Below, piece by piece: positions 35,250-48,163 of a stretch of DNA of 64,000 bases (position 1 is the stretch's first letter; each line of letters starts with the position of its first letter). The position numbers and the translations under genes were made by a program. A model generated the notes under the pieces. It did not search any database. It saw only the letters and a list, made by a program, of their open reading frames with translations, and was not told the origin of the DNA. Source of the stretch: Panagrolaimus kolymaensis (lineage: Eukaryota; Nematoda; Chromadorea; Rhabditida; Panagrolaimidae); NCBI GenBank assembly GCA_028622995.1, contig JAJQJQ010000003.1:4588001-4652000 (forward strand), in the 5' to 3' direction.

Positions 35250-38200
35250 ATGTTTAGGCTCAACGAACAACGGATATTGCCGTTGTTGTTGATCCTTCTG
35301 GCAGCATTTGCAACAATAATAACAACAACGTCTGCTGCCATACCAAGTAAGTATTATCTTTTGCTCATTACGTAATTATTCCTTTTTGGGTTAATTAAAC
35401 AAAAAAACTTTGAATTGGTTGCTTTTTTTTTTTAAAGTGTTGTTGAGACAAATATTTTCGTCTAAAATAATCACGAAGATGCTCATTGCATAAACGAGCA
35501 ATAACAAAAAAAACAGATTAACGAATCTTCTTTAAAAACTAAGCATCGCGTCTTTTTTTTTCTATTGCCTACGGATGCTTTTTTTATTTTGACAATCTTG
35601 AGGCCCCATCGCAGTTCTTTTTTCTTTTTTTTTTGCGTGCTATCCCTCTTTAGGAAATGTGTTGATTGTTAATTCGCACGAAATAAATTTTTTACAAACG
35701 CGTTAACGTTGGATTTCTCGAGATCGTCTCGTTAGAAAAAAAGGATTTGCGCTTAAAAAAATATGGAAGCAAATAAGCAAACAAATATTTTTTTGATGTA
35801 AAATCTTTAATTTAATTATTGATTCACTAATTCAACAGGTGCATACATTTCCCCTTTTCGATTTTTATAAACTCTCAAGCGACACTGTGTAAAAAATATT
35901 TATGCTAATTTTCATACAAAACAACCACCAAACGAACAATGCCCGAACATTCAAATGTCATTTTTCAAAAAATAAAATTAATTATATTTATTTGCATTTT
36001 TTATTCTTCTTTCAAGACAGAGAAATAAAACAATTTTTCAGGCGAACATCCATTTTCCGTTGAACCCAGTGTTCAACCATATTATGTTAGAGAAAATGAG
36101 CCCGGTCCAAGTCTAAATTGTGCTTTTTCCGAAAATTATCGAAATCGAGATCGCTATGAACCCGAATGGACAAGAGTAATCAGCGGGACGCCAAAGTAAG
36201 ACACAACAATTAAAAAAATCTTGAATAAAAAACTGACATGAATTAATTTTTATAGAAGACTTGCTCGAGATAGCACCGTATTTTTGAAAAATGATTATAC
36301 ATTACATGAAGATGCTAAAACAGGCGAATATAATCTTCAAATAAAAATTGTTAAATTTGAAAAAGATAATGGCCAATTTTTCTGTAGTTTACTTGATCGA
36401 GAATCGGGTGAACAAATTTTAAGTACACCTGCAACAGTTATGGTTGTCGGTAAGTTGTTTTTTTTTCTTTCTTATTTCTGACATTTCTTATTTATTTTAT
36501 GTTTTTTGTTTTTGAGACAGAAAAAAAAGTTTTTGCTTTTTTGCATTTTTCTTTTTTCTTCCGCTTTTAGAAAGCAACAACGCGCAAGCTTTTTGTTTTA
36601 TGTTTTATGTTTTTCTTTTCTTTTTGCCGATGAGTGTTCATGAGAGAGGAAAAAAAAGGCGCGTTTTTTGTTTCAAAAAGAAAAAGCAAAATGTCAGCAT
36701 TCTTAAGGAAAAAAAAGTTTTGCAACTTATCTAGGCCGGTTTGATTAAGTAAGTATAAAACCGCTTCTCTTCTTTTGATATTTGGCTCTTTGGCAAAAGG
36801 AAATCCTTAATTGTTTGTTACTTCACTCAAGTAGTCGTCTACTTCTTTCTTTTCTTTTTTTATTAAAGAAATTAAAGTCTTTTTATGATAATTAACATAA
36901 AAAAGACACCCTCATTTTTTTTATTTCTTTTTATTTTTTTAACGATGTTCTTTTGACGCCTTAACGACGGTCAGGTGCATGAATAACAAAAAAAGCTTGT
37001 TTTCAAATTTTTTATATAAGGAATTTTATACGCTGATTCAAAAAAAAATAATGGCTGAGGGAAACTCTTTTTTTTTTTGTCTTCTTCATGAGGTGGTCAA
37101 ACGTCTTTCATATATTTTCTCTCTCATTGTCCTTGATTACAATGAGAAATGAGAATCGCGCAATAATATGGAGAAGACTAGATTGTCGAAAATGAAACGA
37201 TATGAGCAAGAACAAGCGTGCAATGAAGCGTTGTAGTGTGAAAACACAATAACAACATGAGTCTGATGATACCCATGCACCTGGGCTTGGATTTCAATAT
37301 ATTTTTTTTTATTTCTTCGCCTTCGTTTGCTTGTTTGTTACTCATTACATTTTTTTTCTATTGTGATACATACATATTTTGAAGACTTCCGGTCATTGAA
37401 AAATACAAAAATAAAAGAACGATTTTCAAGTATTTTGACGAAACAAGTTATGAAAAAAAGTTTACTTTTTACGATTGAATGATTTTTAAAAGTAAAAACT
37501 TTCTTTTTTTAAGTCTTTTCTTACATTAGTTTGAGTTGTTACAAACGGAAAAAAACTCATTAGATAATAATAATTGAAGTGGCGATGATTTTCTTCTTCT
37601 TTTCCGATATTAAAAGGCAACATGAAGATATGGAAAATCCGCTGGAACGAAGAAAGCCATTTTTAATTTTTTGACGTTCGATTTTTTAAAAATCATCCGG
37701 CCGGTTTTTCTATATCCATCGCTTCCTTTTTTAGTTCGTTGGACGTCATTATTTTTGTTGTTAAAAGTCTAAGAGTCTAAAAGTGTCATCCCCTGAGGAG
37801 CGATTATACTTATATGAGAACAACAACATGCTTTTTTTAAATAGGGGCTCTAAAACAAAGTCTTAAAAAATATTAAAGATTTGGTTGAAGCGTGCCAGCA
37901 ACAATCGTTAAAAGCCTCCGCCTGTAAAAAAACAGTATATATTTATCATTTCTCGAGGGATGTGACAGCCGCCATTTTTTGTTTTGCTTTCAGAGAAGTT
38001 CATCAACTATCACATAGTAGTCAATTAGTTTTTCTCTCCCCGTTTAGACTATTTTCTCATAAATCTTATGGCTTTTGTTTTTGTCAAAAATGAAAACTAA
38101 TAGTTGCAACATTGTAAAATCAGCTCCTCGAAAAAAAGCAATCATCGAATGTCGCTTTTTAACAACAAATGGAAAAAACGAGGGAAAAAGCTAAATAAAA

Positions 38201-41200
38201 ATGCCAAAGGAGCAGCGCGGTACCGAATGTGACTGAGAATACTATTGTTTGATTGATGGCGGCACAAAGGGATTAAAATGCCACCAGTTGTTCTTTTCTT
38301 GTAAAACATATATATATAAATGCAATGCGCGCATATTTTCCTTTTGATTTCTTAGCTGATTTGCAAAAAAGAAATAATTTATTAGCAGCAACAGTATTTA
38401 AGAGAAATGAGTAAAAACATAAGCAAACCTAAATCTTGCCGGAAATGTAAGAGTTAGAAAAGAGAAATGGACAAAAATTGTTATTTGAAGTGGATTGAAA
38501 AAATCTTGATCTTTTAAGTCGCATTTCTTCTCGAATATTTTTGTTTTGCTATGTCTTTATTTTTCTAAGATTATGCTGCGAAAGAAGCTCTTCATTTTAA
38601 TTTCACGAGCTATGTAAATATGACTCGAGACTAAACTAAAATTTGCATATATTCATTGACTTGAGTTGCAAAAACAAAACAAAAAATATTGCTAAAATTA
38701 ATGACTTAAAAATGAATGAATGCATTGTATTTTTTCTTGACGACGACAATATGCTTTTTTTGCTCTAATATTTTGCTCTTAGGAATAAATAATCCGTAAC
38801 TACGTTAAGAAGAAAGATGAGCAGCCATAGTAGCAAGCACTGTAACGGTCAGTCAGTCCACCTGCATTTTCCGATTAAGGGATTAAAGCCATGAAAATGA
38901 ACAAAAACAGTAGCATCTCTTCCACATAAAAAAATCCCCTCTTTATTGTATCTTTTGTCCTCGATTACCTCCACATCGGCTGTCTCAAACTAATAATTAT
39001 GCCTGCGCAATTTTTTTTCCTTTTTTCAAAAAAAAAAATGTGCGCGAAAGTAGAGCCTCATAATACTGAATAAAATATGCACCTGGTGCCAGGTTTTTCA
39101 TCAATCTCTCATCTCTCTTTTTTTCTCTCAAATAACAATTTTTTTCAACTTCAATTTGCTTGTCAAAAAAAATGAGAGGGCAGAAAGAAAAGAAAAAATA
39201 GATACATAATATAATGTTAGATCAAATCTTGATAATAATGTTTGTGTTGTTGTTATTTTTTATTTCGCTTTCAACAACTCTTTTGAAAAAAAAGAGATAT
39301 ATGCATTTTGATTTGATAGAGATTAGAGTGAAAGAATGAAAAAAACTGACAATGCGATGATATATTTTTTGATGAATGGAAAAATAATAACATGCAAAAA
39401 AAGTGAAAGTTGTAACTCCAATTTCTCAAATTTCTTATTTCTTTTCTTTTTTTATTGTTGCATCAATCTCATTTAAGGATATAATATATTTATTTGACGA
39501 ATTTGACACATTTTATTTTTTACCGGCTGTAACCAAATACCATGTCATCGTTTCTCTCAAGTCTCATCTCGTCTCGGATCATGAAGCTTTAGTCCACAAA
39601 AGATAGCTTAAAAAAGTAAAAAAAAGGAGACAGACTGTTTATATATAGTCAATCTCGTTTTCCTTCTCTCTCATCTTTTTTCTAGATTTAGATGGATGCG
39701 CAGCAATATTTACTTTTTTTATTCTCCCTCCTCAGATTACTTTTAAATCACATTTGCCTTTTTTTATTTCTGTATGAAAAAAAAATTAAGTAAAAAATGC
39801 AAAGAAAAAATAAAACAAAAAAATACAAATTTATTTAAAAAATGCAAAATTTTTAGTGCCACCAAGTCAACCAACAATCACCGTTCAACCTTCACAACCT
39901 GTAAAGGAAAATGAATTTGTTACAATTCACTGTGAATCAAGTGGTGGAAATCCTCAACCTAAGTTTTCATGGGCTTTCAATAATAATTCTATTGTTCCAT
40001 CTTCATGGTATCAAGATAAAAGTGAAACAGGCCCTCGAGCAACTTCGGTATCAGTTTTACAATGGAGAGTTAATGCTCAAGATAATGGTGCATATTTGAC
40101 TTGTCAAATTTGGAATGAAGCAATGCAAAAGGATGAATTAAAAACTGTTGAAACTAATCGACTCAACGTTCTTTTTGCACCAAGAGTTACGGTTGGCCCT
40201 GTGGCTGATTATAATGTTGAAGAAGGTGAACCCGTAGAACTCACATGCAATGCTGAAGGAAATCCACTTCCAACTCAATTTGAATGGCTTCATGTTTCAA
40301 CTGGTGAAAGAATGGTTGGAAAACAATGGAAATTTATTGCAGATAAAAAAATGCGTGGAGATTTTCGTTGCACTGCTGTAAATTCAATTGATATGGGTGC
40401 TGGAAAATTAAATATGAATGTTTTTTATACACCTGTTATAAAAGTTCCAAAAGTTTCAAATCCCGCTGAAGGTGAACAATTAGCCCTTGAATGTGATGTT
40501 GATGCCAACCCAGCTCCAGAAGAAATTATGTGGACTGGACCTAATGGCTTTACACAAATGGGATCTCGATTAGTTATTGACACCATTCAGCGCGACCATA
40601 CTGGAAACTTTTCATGTCAAGCTGATAATAGCTTTGCCTTGTTTTCCACTGGAGATACTATTGTTCGACGTAAAGGAATGGCTTCAACTTTGGTGGATGT
40701 TAAACGAAAACCAGGCAAAGCTTTGATAACGGCTTCTCATTCATCTGTGAATGTTGGAGACACAGTTACTCTTGGTTGCATTGCTGATGATCTTGGTAGC
40801 CCAGAAGCTAAATTCCGATGGGCCACACCCGTTACTCATGGAATGTACAGTCAAGAAACCGAATTCACTCATGAAACAATCACAATTAATATAGCTGAAC
40901 TTTCTGATAATGGTTTATATCGTTGCGTGGCTTATAATAATATTGGACAAGGTGAAGAAGCTGTTATTAAAATTACCGTTATTGACGCTGCTCGTATTTC
41001 TCGTCCACTTTCACCCAATCGCATTTTAACAGCCGGCGATATTGATTCATCCATTGATTGCGAAGCCACTGGATTCCCTCAACCACAAGTAAAATGGCTT
41101 AAAAATGGTCAAAGTATTAATGAAGCTGTAAATTCTCATTGGGTGATTCAATCTCATCCAAGTCAAACAAGTTGTAATCATGGCGAATTTTGTCCATGGA

Positions 41201-43401
41201 CTGTCACTAGCTCACTTAAATTTTTCAAAACTGTTGAATGGAGTGATAAAGGCAATTATTCTTGTGTAGCAGAAAATGGTGCTGCTGGACCCATGGCTCA
41301 AGCGTTCACTATTCTAAATGTTATCCATGACCCAGTGATTCTTAATGAAAAATATCCAACTGACGCTCTTGCTGCCGCTGATTTAAACGCTTTAGCTAGG
41401 ATAAGCTGTCGAGTTTCTGCTCGTCCTGAACCAAAGTTTACTTGGATTAGAGATGGAATTGAAATTACAGACAATGATGAAAGACTCGCGGTTCATGCAA
41501 GTAAAATATATAATGGCATTGATGAATATGAATCCGTTCTTGAAATTAACGATGTTGAAGAAGGTGATATGGGTGCATATGTTTGTAAAGCTGTGAATGG
41601 ACAAAGCAGTCAAAAAACAGCTGAAGTTATCATTAGACTTCAACCAAAAAGCAAATCCCAAATTCCTCGAAGCATTCAACTTTATGAAGCTACACCCACT
41701 TCCATCGTTGTTTCATGGCGGCCTGGTTTTGATGGAGGCGATCATCAATATTTCGAACTCGAATATCGAATTGGTAATTCTCGACCTGGAGGTCCTGAAA
41801 TGAGTAATCCTACCATTTTTGTTCTCGATGATCACAATGCCACTTCCGTAGCAATTTTTGAAAGCGAACACGGAATGAATTCTCGACATCGCCGATCTGT
41901 ACAAATTGTCAATTTCCTTATTCATAATTTAACTATGCTCAATCCTATGACCGTTTATTGGTATAGAATTCGATCGAGAAATGCATATGGATATTCCGAT
42001 TGGAGTCCAATTGCAAGCGCAATGACTCTTGACGTAAGTGAAACCATCGATATTCAACCGCCGACTTCCCTCGTATATTTTGAAGAAGAAAAGAAAATTG
42101 TATTTGAAGTAAGTTTCAAAAAAATCTTTTTTCTTTAAACGTTTTATTCATAAAAATTATAGCCTTTGAAACCTACAAATGATTCTTGTTTGTTATTATA
42201 CATTAGTAGCAACAGCGGCGACAACGAAAATAATGCAAATAACGATCCAACAATTTGGCGTACATTAGGTTGCTTCCCTGGTGATCGACCCATTCAAGAT
42301 ATCGAACCTTCTGAACATTTTAAAGCCCGTTATTGTCATAGAAATGACTTATCCGTATGTTCAACCAGCGTTGAAATTCTTGGTAAGTGGTTTTATTGCT
42401 TCCTTTTTTAAAGACGATAAAAAAACGTGAGAAAAAAGGGTTGGTGTATATGTCTAAAAAAATCTGGTAGTCATCAATTGAAATTAAATAAAAAAAGGTT
42501 TATTGCATCGCCATTTTTATATTATTTTTTTGGAAAGATGAATACCCTTCTTGCTAGACATATCATCATACATCTGTTATTTTTCCATAAAATTTCTGCT
42601 ATAATAGTATCTATCATTGGCATTATTTGTCATTTTCTTATTTTTTCTTTTTTTAACGAAATTTATCTTTTCAGTTGCAACTTCTAAGATGCCAGCTTTA
42701 TGGATTCGTACTATCATTTTCCCAGTTATCATCGTTGTTACTATCCTTATTTTATTGGTTGCTTTATTCTTTATTTGCTTGAAAACCCGATTATTTTCTA
42801 AACGGAAAGAAAAGGCAAAGAAAAAGTTTGCTGCGGTTATTGGAGATGCAGAAAGGCAATTTATTTATCGAAATTAAAAAATTTGTTAATGAGTTCGTTT
42901 ATTTTTAGAGCAGAAGTTAGTGCTCCAATGCCTCAAGTGGAAGCTAAAAATACTCCAGTTCATGAATCACAAACTGATAGCGGCGTTTTTACCATTGGCT
43001 CAAATCCTGCTTCACAACCTGCTCATCAAGCTTCATCACTTGAAAATGGTTATGCAAAGTAAATTCATAAACTCAAGCTTCTAAATTTAAATTATTGTCT
43101 TTTTAGTGAAAGCGAAGGTTGCGGAGATAGTTGGCAAAATACATCTGATGAACATTTCAATTACAACAATGACCCATATTTGACAGATTATAACAATCAA
43201 TTCCCTCAAGAAATGGAATATCCAGTGACGACTCCACAACCACCTCAAATTGCTGGATATCAACCATATTTCGAAGGTTACAAACCAGAACCCACCGTTC
43301 ATATGCTAGCTTCATCGGATGAACAAACTGATGGCAGCAGTGATTCATCAGGTCAAAATGGAAGTGGTTCACGTCGGGTCATGAGAGAAATTATTGTCTA
43401 G
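35250..43401 (+). CDS. syg-2: SYG-2/nephrin-like immunoglobulin superfamily adhesion protein
   Basis: Eight exons: 35250-35346, 36042-36195, 36256-36449, 39857-42108, 42163-42382, 42675-42855, 42909-43058, 43107-43401 (1180 aa). A signal peptide (PLLLILLAAFATIITTTSA) is followed by seven Ig-like domains with C...W...YxC patterns (for example VTIHCESSGGNPQPKFSW, VELTCNAEGNP, LALECDVDANPAP, SIDCEATGFPQPQVKWLK, ARISCRVSARPEPKFTWIRD). Next come one fibronectin III domain (ATPTSIVVSWRPGFDGGDHQ), a TM segment at about 986-1008 and a tail of about 170 aa ending MREIIV, a likely PDZ ligand. This is the nephrin/SYG-2 layout; human nephrin has eight Ig domains plus one FN3. SYG-2 is a guidepost adhesion receptor for SYG-1 in synapse placement. 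Intron 3 is 3.4 kb. Intron 6 begins with GC rather than GT (AAAG|GCAATT). Confidence 0.85.
35347..36041 (+). other. Intron 1 of the SYG-2/nephrin-like gene
   Basis: Intron of 695 bp after the signal-peptide exon. T-rich with no internal coding exon seen. Confidence 0.6.
36450..39856 (+). other. Large intron 3 of the SYG-2/nephrin-like gene
   Basis: Intron of 3.4 kb between the first and second Ig domains. T-runs dominate the plus strand in its first part; no Ig-like exon was found. Open stretches at 37881-38093 and 39403-39606 have no family features. Its size makes it a natural place for enhancers or an alternative promoter. Confidence 0.55.
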
Positions 43402-46400
43402 TCAACTATTTACTTTTTTAATAAACACGCATTTTTTTATTTTCCATGTCCCAAAAACATTTTTTTTACTTTTTATTTTCTATTCGGGTTTAATTTTATT
43501 TTCTTTGGTTGTTATAAACTATTGTCGCTTTATAATGAAGCCACATTTTATTTTCGCAGATATTTTTAAAGATATAACTTTTTATTTTCTTTAAGTTTTC
43601 TCCAAATCAAAACATGACTTTGACTCGTTTTTTGAGCCTTCTTTACTTTTTTTGCAATAAAACAAAACGCTTTCAAAAATTTCTTTTTATCATTTTTGAT
43701 CTCTTGCCCAATTTTTTTTTGATTTTGATTTTGTCCCATTTTGTTTTCATTGTTTAATTTTATAATTTTCTACTTAGAATTTTAGAGTCTATCACTTTTT
43801 TGTTAAAGCAGCGAAGATTACTTTATACTGCCCAAAACCTTTATTTTACTTTTTTTTCTTCTCTTCCCTTTGTTATCATTCATACCAGTGTTATGAGATT
43901 TATTTTTTTCTGTTGTTTGTATAAAAAAAGATTATGTGTTTTTAATACCAAAAATAAATGGACTACAAAAAAAGAGTTTGAAAGGAAAAAATATTCCACC
44001 GAGAAAAAAATACAAGTTTTAAAAATAAAAAAGCATTGTAATAAACATTCACTCAAAAATATCTTATTTTTCAAACACATGCACATGTTACTAAAATAAA
44101 ATAAAATTCAACAAAGGAATTTAAACATAAAAAAATTTCTATTACGTAACACGCTTTAACACAAAAAAAGGATTTATCCCGGAAAGGAGCGATTTTGTTG
44201 CAACTCAACTAATGTTTTTACCAAAAAATCTCTATTTTTTTTTCATGCTAAAAGCAAAAAGAAAAAACATCATTGAGGGTGGTGTCTCTTTTCGCTTTCT
44301 AGCCTTCATCTTTTAGGCAATGACAAGCATGTTTTATTTTTTTAATGTTGGCTTTTAGCTCTGTTTTTGGTTTCACTTATTTTGCGCAAGCAGCTAAACT
44401 TTTTTTTCTTTTTTAAGCTTAAAAATGCTATAAGTTTTTAATCAATGAATGAAATTTTCTAACTTTTATATTTATACCGCGACTTTTTGCTTTTTTTCTC
44501 GAGTAACATTTTTTTACTTTTTATTAATAAGACATGATTAATTTTCGTGATGATACGTGTATACATTGCAAATAAAGAAAAAAAAGTTGAGTAAACATCA
44601 CATGGAATAAGAGGTTAAAGTGGATCATTTCCAGTCCTGTTTTTTTTTATTTATCTAAAAACAAACGAATGTTGGAATCGTTTTTTTACTATCAAATTAA
44701 TTTTTGTTCTGCAATGAAAAGAAGCTTCCACTTGTTTTTCGACATTCAAATATTTATGAGTTGTACTTTCTAGCAAAAAAAAAAGAAATAACAGAAAAAA
44801 GAAACGTGAGTGATGGTGCTTTCAGTTAACTAAAACTAGGAAAAATAAAATGTTTTATTTGCCACCGGCGGTTGTGAAAGTTGCGCCCTTAACTGACGAC
44901 GAGACTTTCCGCCGCTTATGCCGCTTACTTACACATGCTTTTTTACACAAAAATTTATTTGGAAAAAAGAGATTGAAAAGGGCAGCAAACTAACTCATAT
45001 AAATAATTTGAAGAGAATATTCCGTGTTTTATTTTATTTTATTATTTTTAGTTTTTTATTTCAATAAAAATTATGACATTATTTGTTTGCGAGACAAAAT
45101 AAAAGGTTATCAATTGTTTATTATTTCTTTTCCTTTTTAAAGGGCAACCACACACATTTTTTTGTTTTGTGTGGGTTACTTCTTGTAACTTTTTTACTTT
45201 TTTTTGTTTTTGATAATCAAAATCACACTTTTTTTAAATGACAACTTATGTTGCTAGTTGTTGCTATGTGATAATGGTCTTTAATTCTTCATTTGTATAC
45301 TCTTTTTTATGAAAAATCAAACAAAAAAACTAAATCAGCAAAGCAAATGACTTTTTTTCTTTCTCTCTTTCCGTTTCTCTAATTTTCCCAAAATATTTTG
45401 CATTTTTTTTTAATATCAAAAAAATATCAGTCACAAAACAACGCTGTTAAAATCACTCTTTTTTATCAGCCCATTTTTTCATTTATTTTTTGTTACTTGC
45501 CACATTTTTATTTTTCGAACCGATTGTTGTTTTTTCTTTCTTAACTCCTTCAGCCTCATCAATGCCAAACTTTTCATCAACAAAACAAAAAATGAATGAG
45601 AGTTAAAAAAATATTTGTGCTTTTTGCAAGCGATGAGACAAGCAAGAAAAATCCAGAAAGTAAGAGTGAGGGCGGCGGCGGTGTGATCGAAAAAGATAGA
45701 TGGATGGATAGAAGATTAACGGGTGGTTGGTTGTTTGTGGCGTGTGCATATTTTGTTTTAAAGCTTTTAACCGGAACAACAATAAAATATATCTACCTCA
45801 CTTTCATTTTTTTTTCTTGCTTCCGCTGTGGCGTTGTTGATTGACTTTATAGCTCAAAATAAAAAAGTGGTTATTTTGGATGGGGTTTTTTTTATTTTAT
45901 AAGCCATAAACTTTTTTAATTATTGCTTAGAAGAAATTTATGAAGAATTCCATATCAACAAAAAAGTTTTTTATTTCTATTGTTAAATTTCTTTGTAATC
46001 TTTTTTGTCTTTTTTCTTTTAAGCCTTTGAAGGAAACATAAGAATTTAGAAATGATGACAATCAAACTCATAAATAAAGCTTAAACTCGAAGAATTTTAT
46101 GATTTTCGGGTTAGTTTATTGAGTATATAAAAAATGAAAACAAAACTCTAAAAATGGCATAGCTTTCCTCTTCTTTTTTATTTTGCACTCCAATGAATTT
46201 TATCTTTAGCGGCAAAATTGCCCTACTTCCATAAAAAAAAAGAAATGACAAAGTCGGCGACGAGAAAAACGACGTAAAATGGATTTTGGCATGAGAAAAG
46301 TAGGAAAAGAAGATGCTACTTCTCCAATTGCAAAAACTTTTTTTTCTTTTTTTGCGCGTATATATTTTTTTTATTCTCTTAACATGTATCATGTTTTTTT

Positions 46401-48163
46401 AAGTTTAAAAACATGCCTTGAATAAAGAAACTCCTCAGAAATATACATATGTCCCAGAGTATGTAAACTCCTTAAACGATGCTAATTTCTTTTACGCTTG
46501 AATAAGTTTTAATGTTATTTTTCTTATTTCTTTTTTTCTTTCTTTTTTTTTCTGTAAACTAAAAGCTCTTTTAAGGTCATGAAAAATGTCTTTGTTTGGG
46601 TTGAGTCAAATTGTTTGCTTTTTTTTCTTTCTTGCCTATGGGCTATAATGGGAAGTGTGCCATAATATATTTTTATTTTTGGCTTCTTTCATGGGCTTTA
46701 GAACCTTTTTTTTTCATTTGGTGTGTCATCCATCGTTTGCCGTGCTTTTTTCTTTTTTGTTTGTTGGAATTAATTTTCTTTGCTTGCGTGTCATAGCAAT
46801 GGACAACAACAACCTTATTCAGCTATTATTACTTTAAAAAACCCAAAAGCAATAGAAACATTTTTTTTGTTTGTTTGCAAAAAAAAAAGAAAAACGCATT
46901 CTTCCGAATAATTTTAAAAAGCTATTTAGTTTATTATAAATTTTTGTGTTGAACCGTCGAGGGCGGCGACCTTTTTGAGAGCCGCTTTTTTTGGCACCTT
47001 TTTTCATGGCTTTTATTTCCCATTATTTTTGCTGCAGCAGCTTTTGTTATTTAAAAAACTTGGACATTGATCATATTTTTCTCCCTCATTTTTAAATGTC
47101 ATTGCTTTATTTTTTTTGCCATCATTAAAGTTGAGAGAAAAAAATATTGATGAATCATACAGCAAGGTGTAGTGTAGTTCTATTCTCCCAGGAATTGAAT
47201 AAGCAGAAAATAGAATTTATAAAAAATCTAGAATACTACCGAAAGTCATTTGGGAAAACGTGATTATCAATAAAATAAAAGTTAGTTTGATTTTAATGAT
47301 GTGTTAAGCCATTTTTATGACCTAAAAATAAAGCATATTTGCAAACTAAAAACTCGTTAAAAAACTGACGAATATTTAAACTTTTTTATTTGTGAAATCA
47401 ATTGGCAACTAATCGCTTTCAGGCTCGCTTAAAATAAACCCACATTGGGCCATCTGGTTCTCACATTGCAAGGATTTTCCAAATGTTGCTAATTTGGTGG
47501 GCGTTTTGCTGTAGTTTCCATTAATGAAAGTCTCATCTTTCTTTTTTAAACTTTTTTAAATTTTTATCCTTTCCGCTTTTTGTATTTAAAAAACTGCCAA
47601 GGAATGTCAATTATCTCCAGTTTTTTTTGTCTTTTATCTTAATGGATTTTTTTTATGATCCCCAAAAGATTGGGTTTCGTTTGTCTTTTTTGATCCACAA
47701 ACTAAGGAAACAATTGATTGAAAAAAAAAGAAAGAAAAAAGTGACTAAAAGCCTGACTCCTCGATTGCTTGTTTTCTGCTGATTTTTTTGCTTTTTGCTG
47801 TTGGCGTTGGTCGAGATCGACCTCAACAGTTGCTCTTATTTCCGTTTTGCATTTTTGTTTTAAGTATTAAAAACTTTTTTGTTTTTGTTTTTAACCCCTC
47901 TCTCTCTCTCTAAACGGGCAAAAATTATTTTTTCGTTTTCTTTTCTGATTGATTTTTTTACACCAAAACTTTTAATGGCAAAAATATTAACAAAGCTCAG
48001 CACCTGCGCTTTTCTATTGTAAAAATATTAGCTTTTCTCGATTATTTCTTTTTTTCTTGAATCAGCGTGATTTAAAAAATCCGGCTTACACTTTCTTCTT
48101 TTCTTTTTGCAAATAACACAATGCTTGTTTTTTAGTAAATATATATTTTGGGTGGTAAAAAAA
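43402..48163. other. Long gene-free region upstream of the RIIa-IQ gene
   Basis: About 4.8 kb with no supported coding exon. Plus-strand T-tracts dominate, as in introns. A potential acceptor (GTTTTTTAG ending at 48135) lies 28 bp before the next ATG, so an upstream 5' UTR exon or trans-splicing is plausible. Open stretches such as 43800-44099 and 45596-45844 are low complexity. Confidence 0.5.

Noticed and set aside
43800..44099. 99-codon open frame on the plus strand
   Set aside because: Composition set by A- and T-runs; no start context or family signature.
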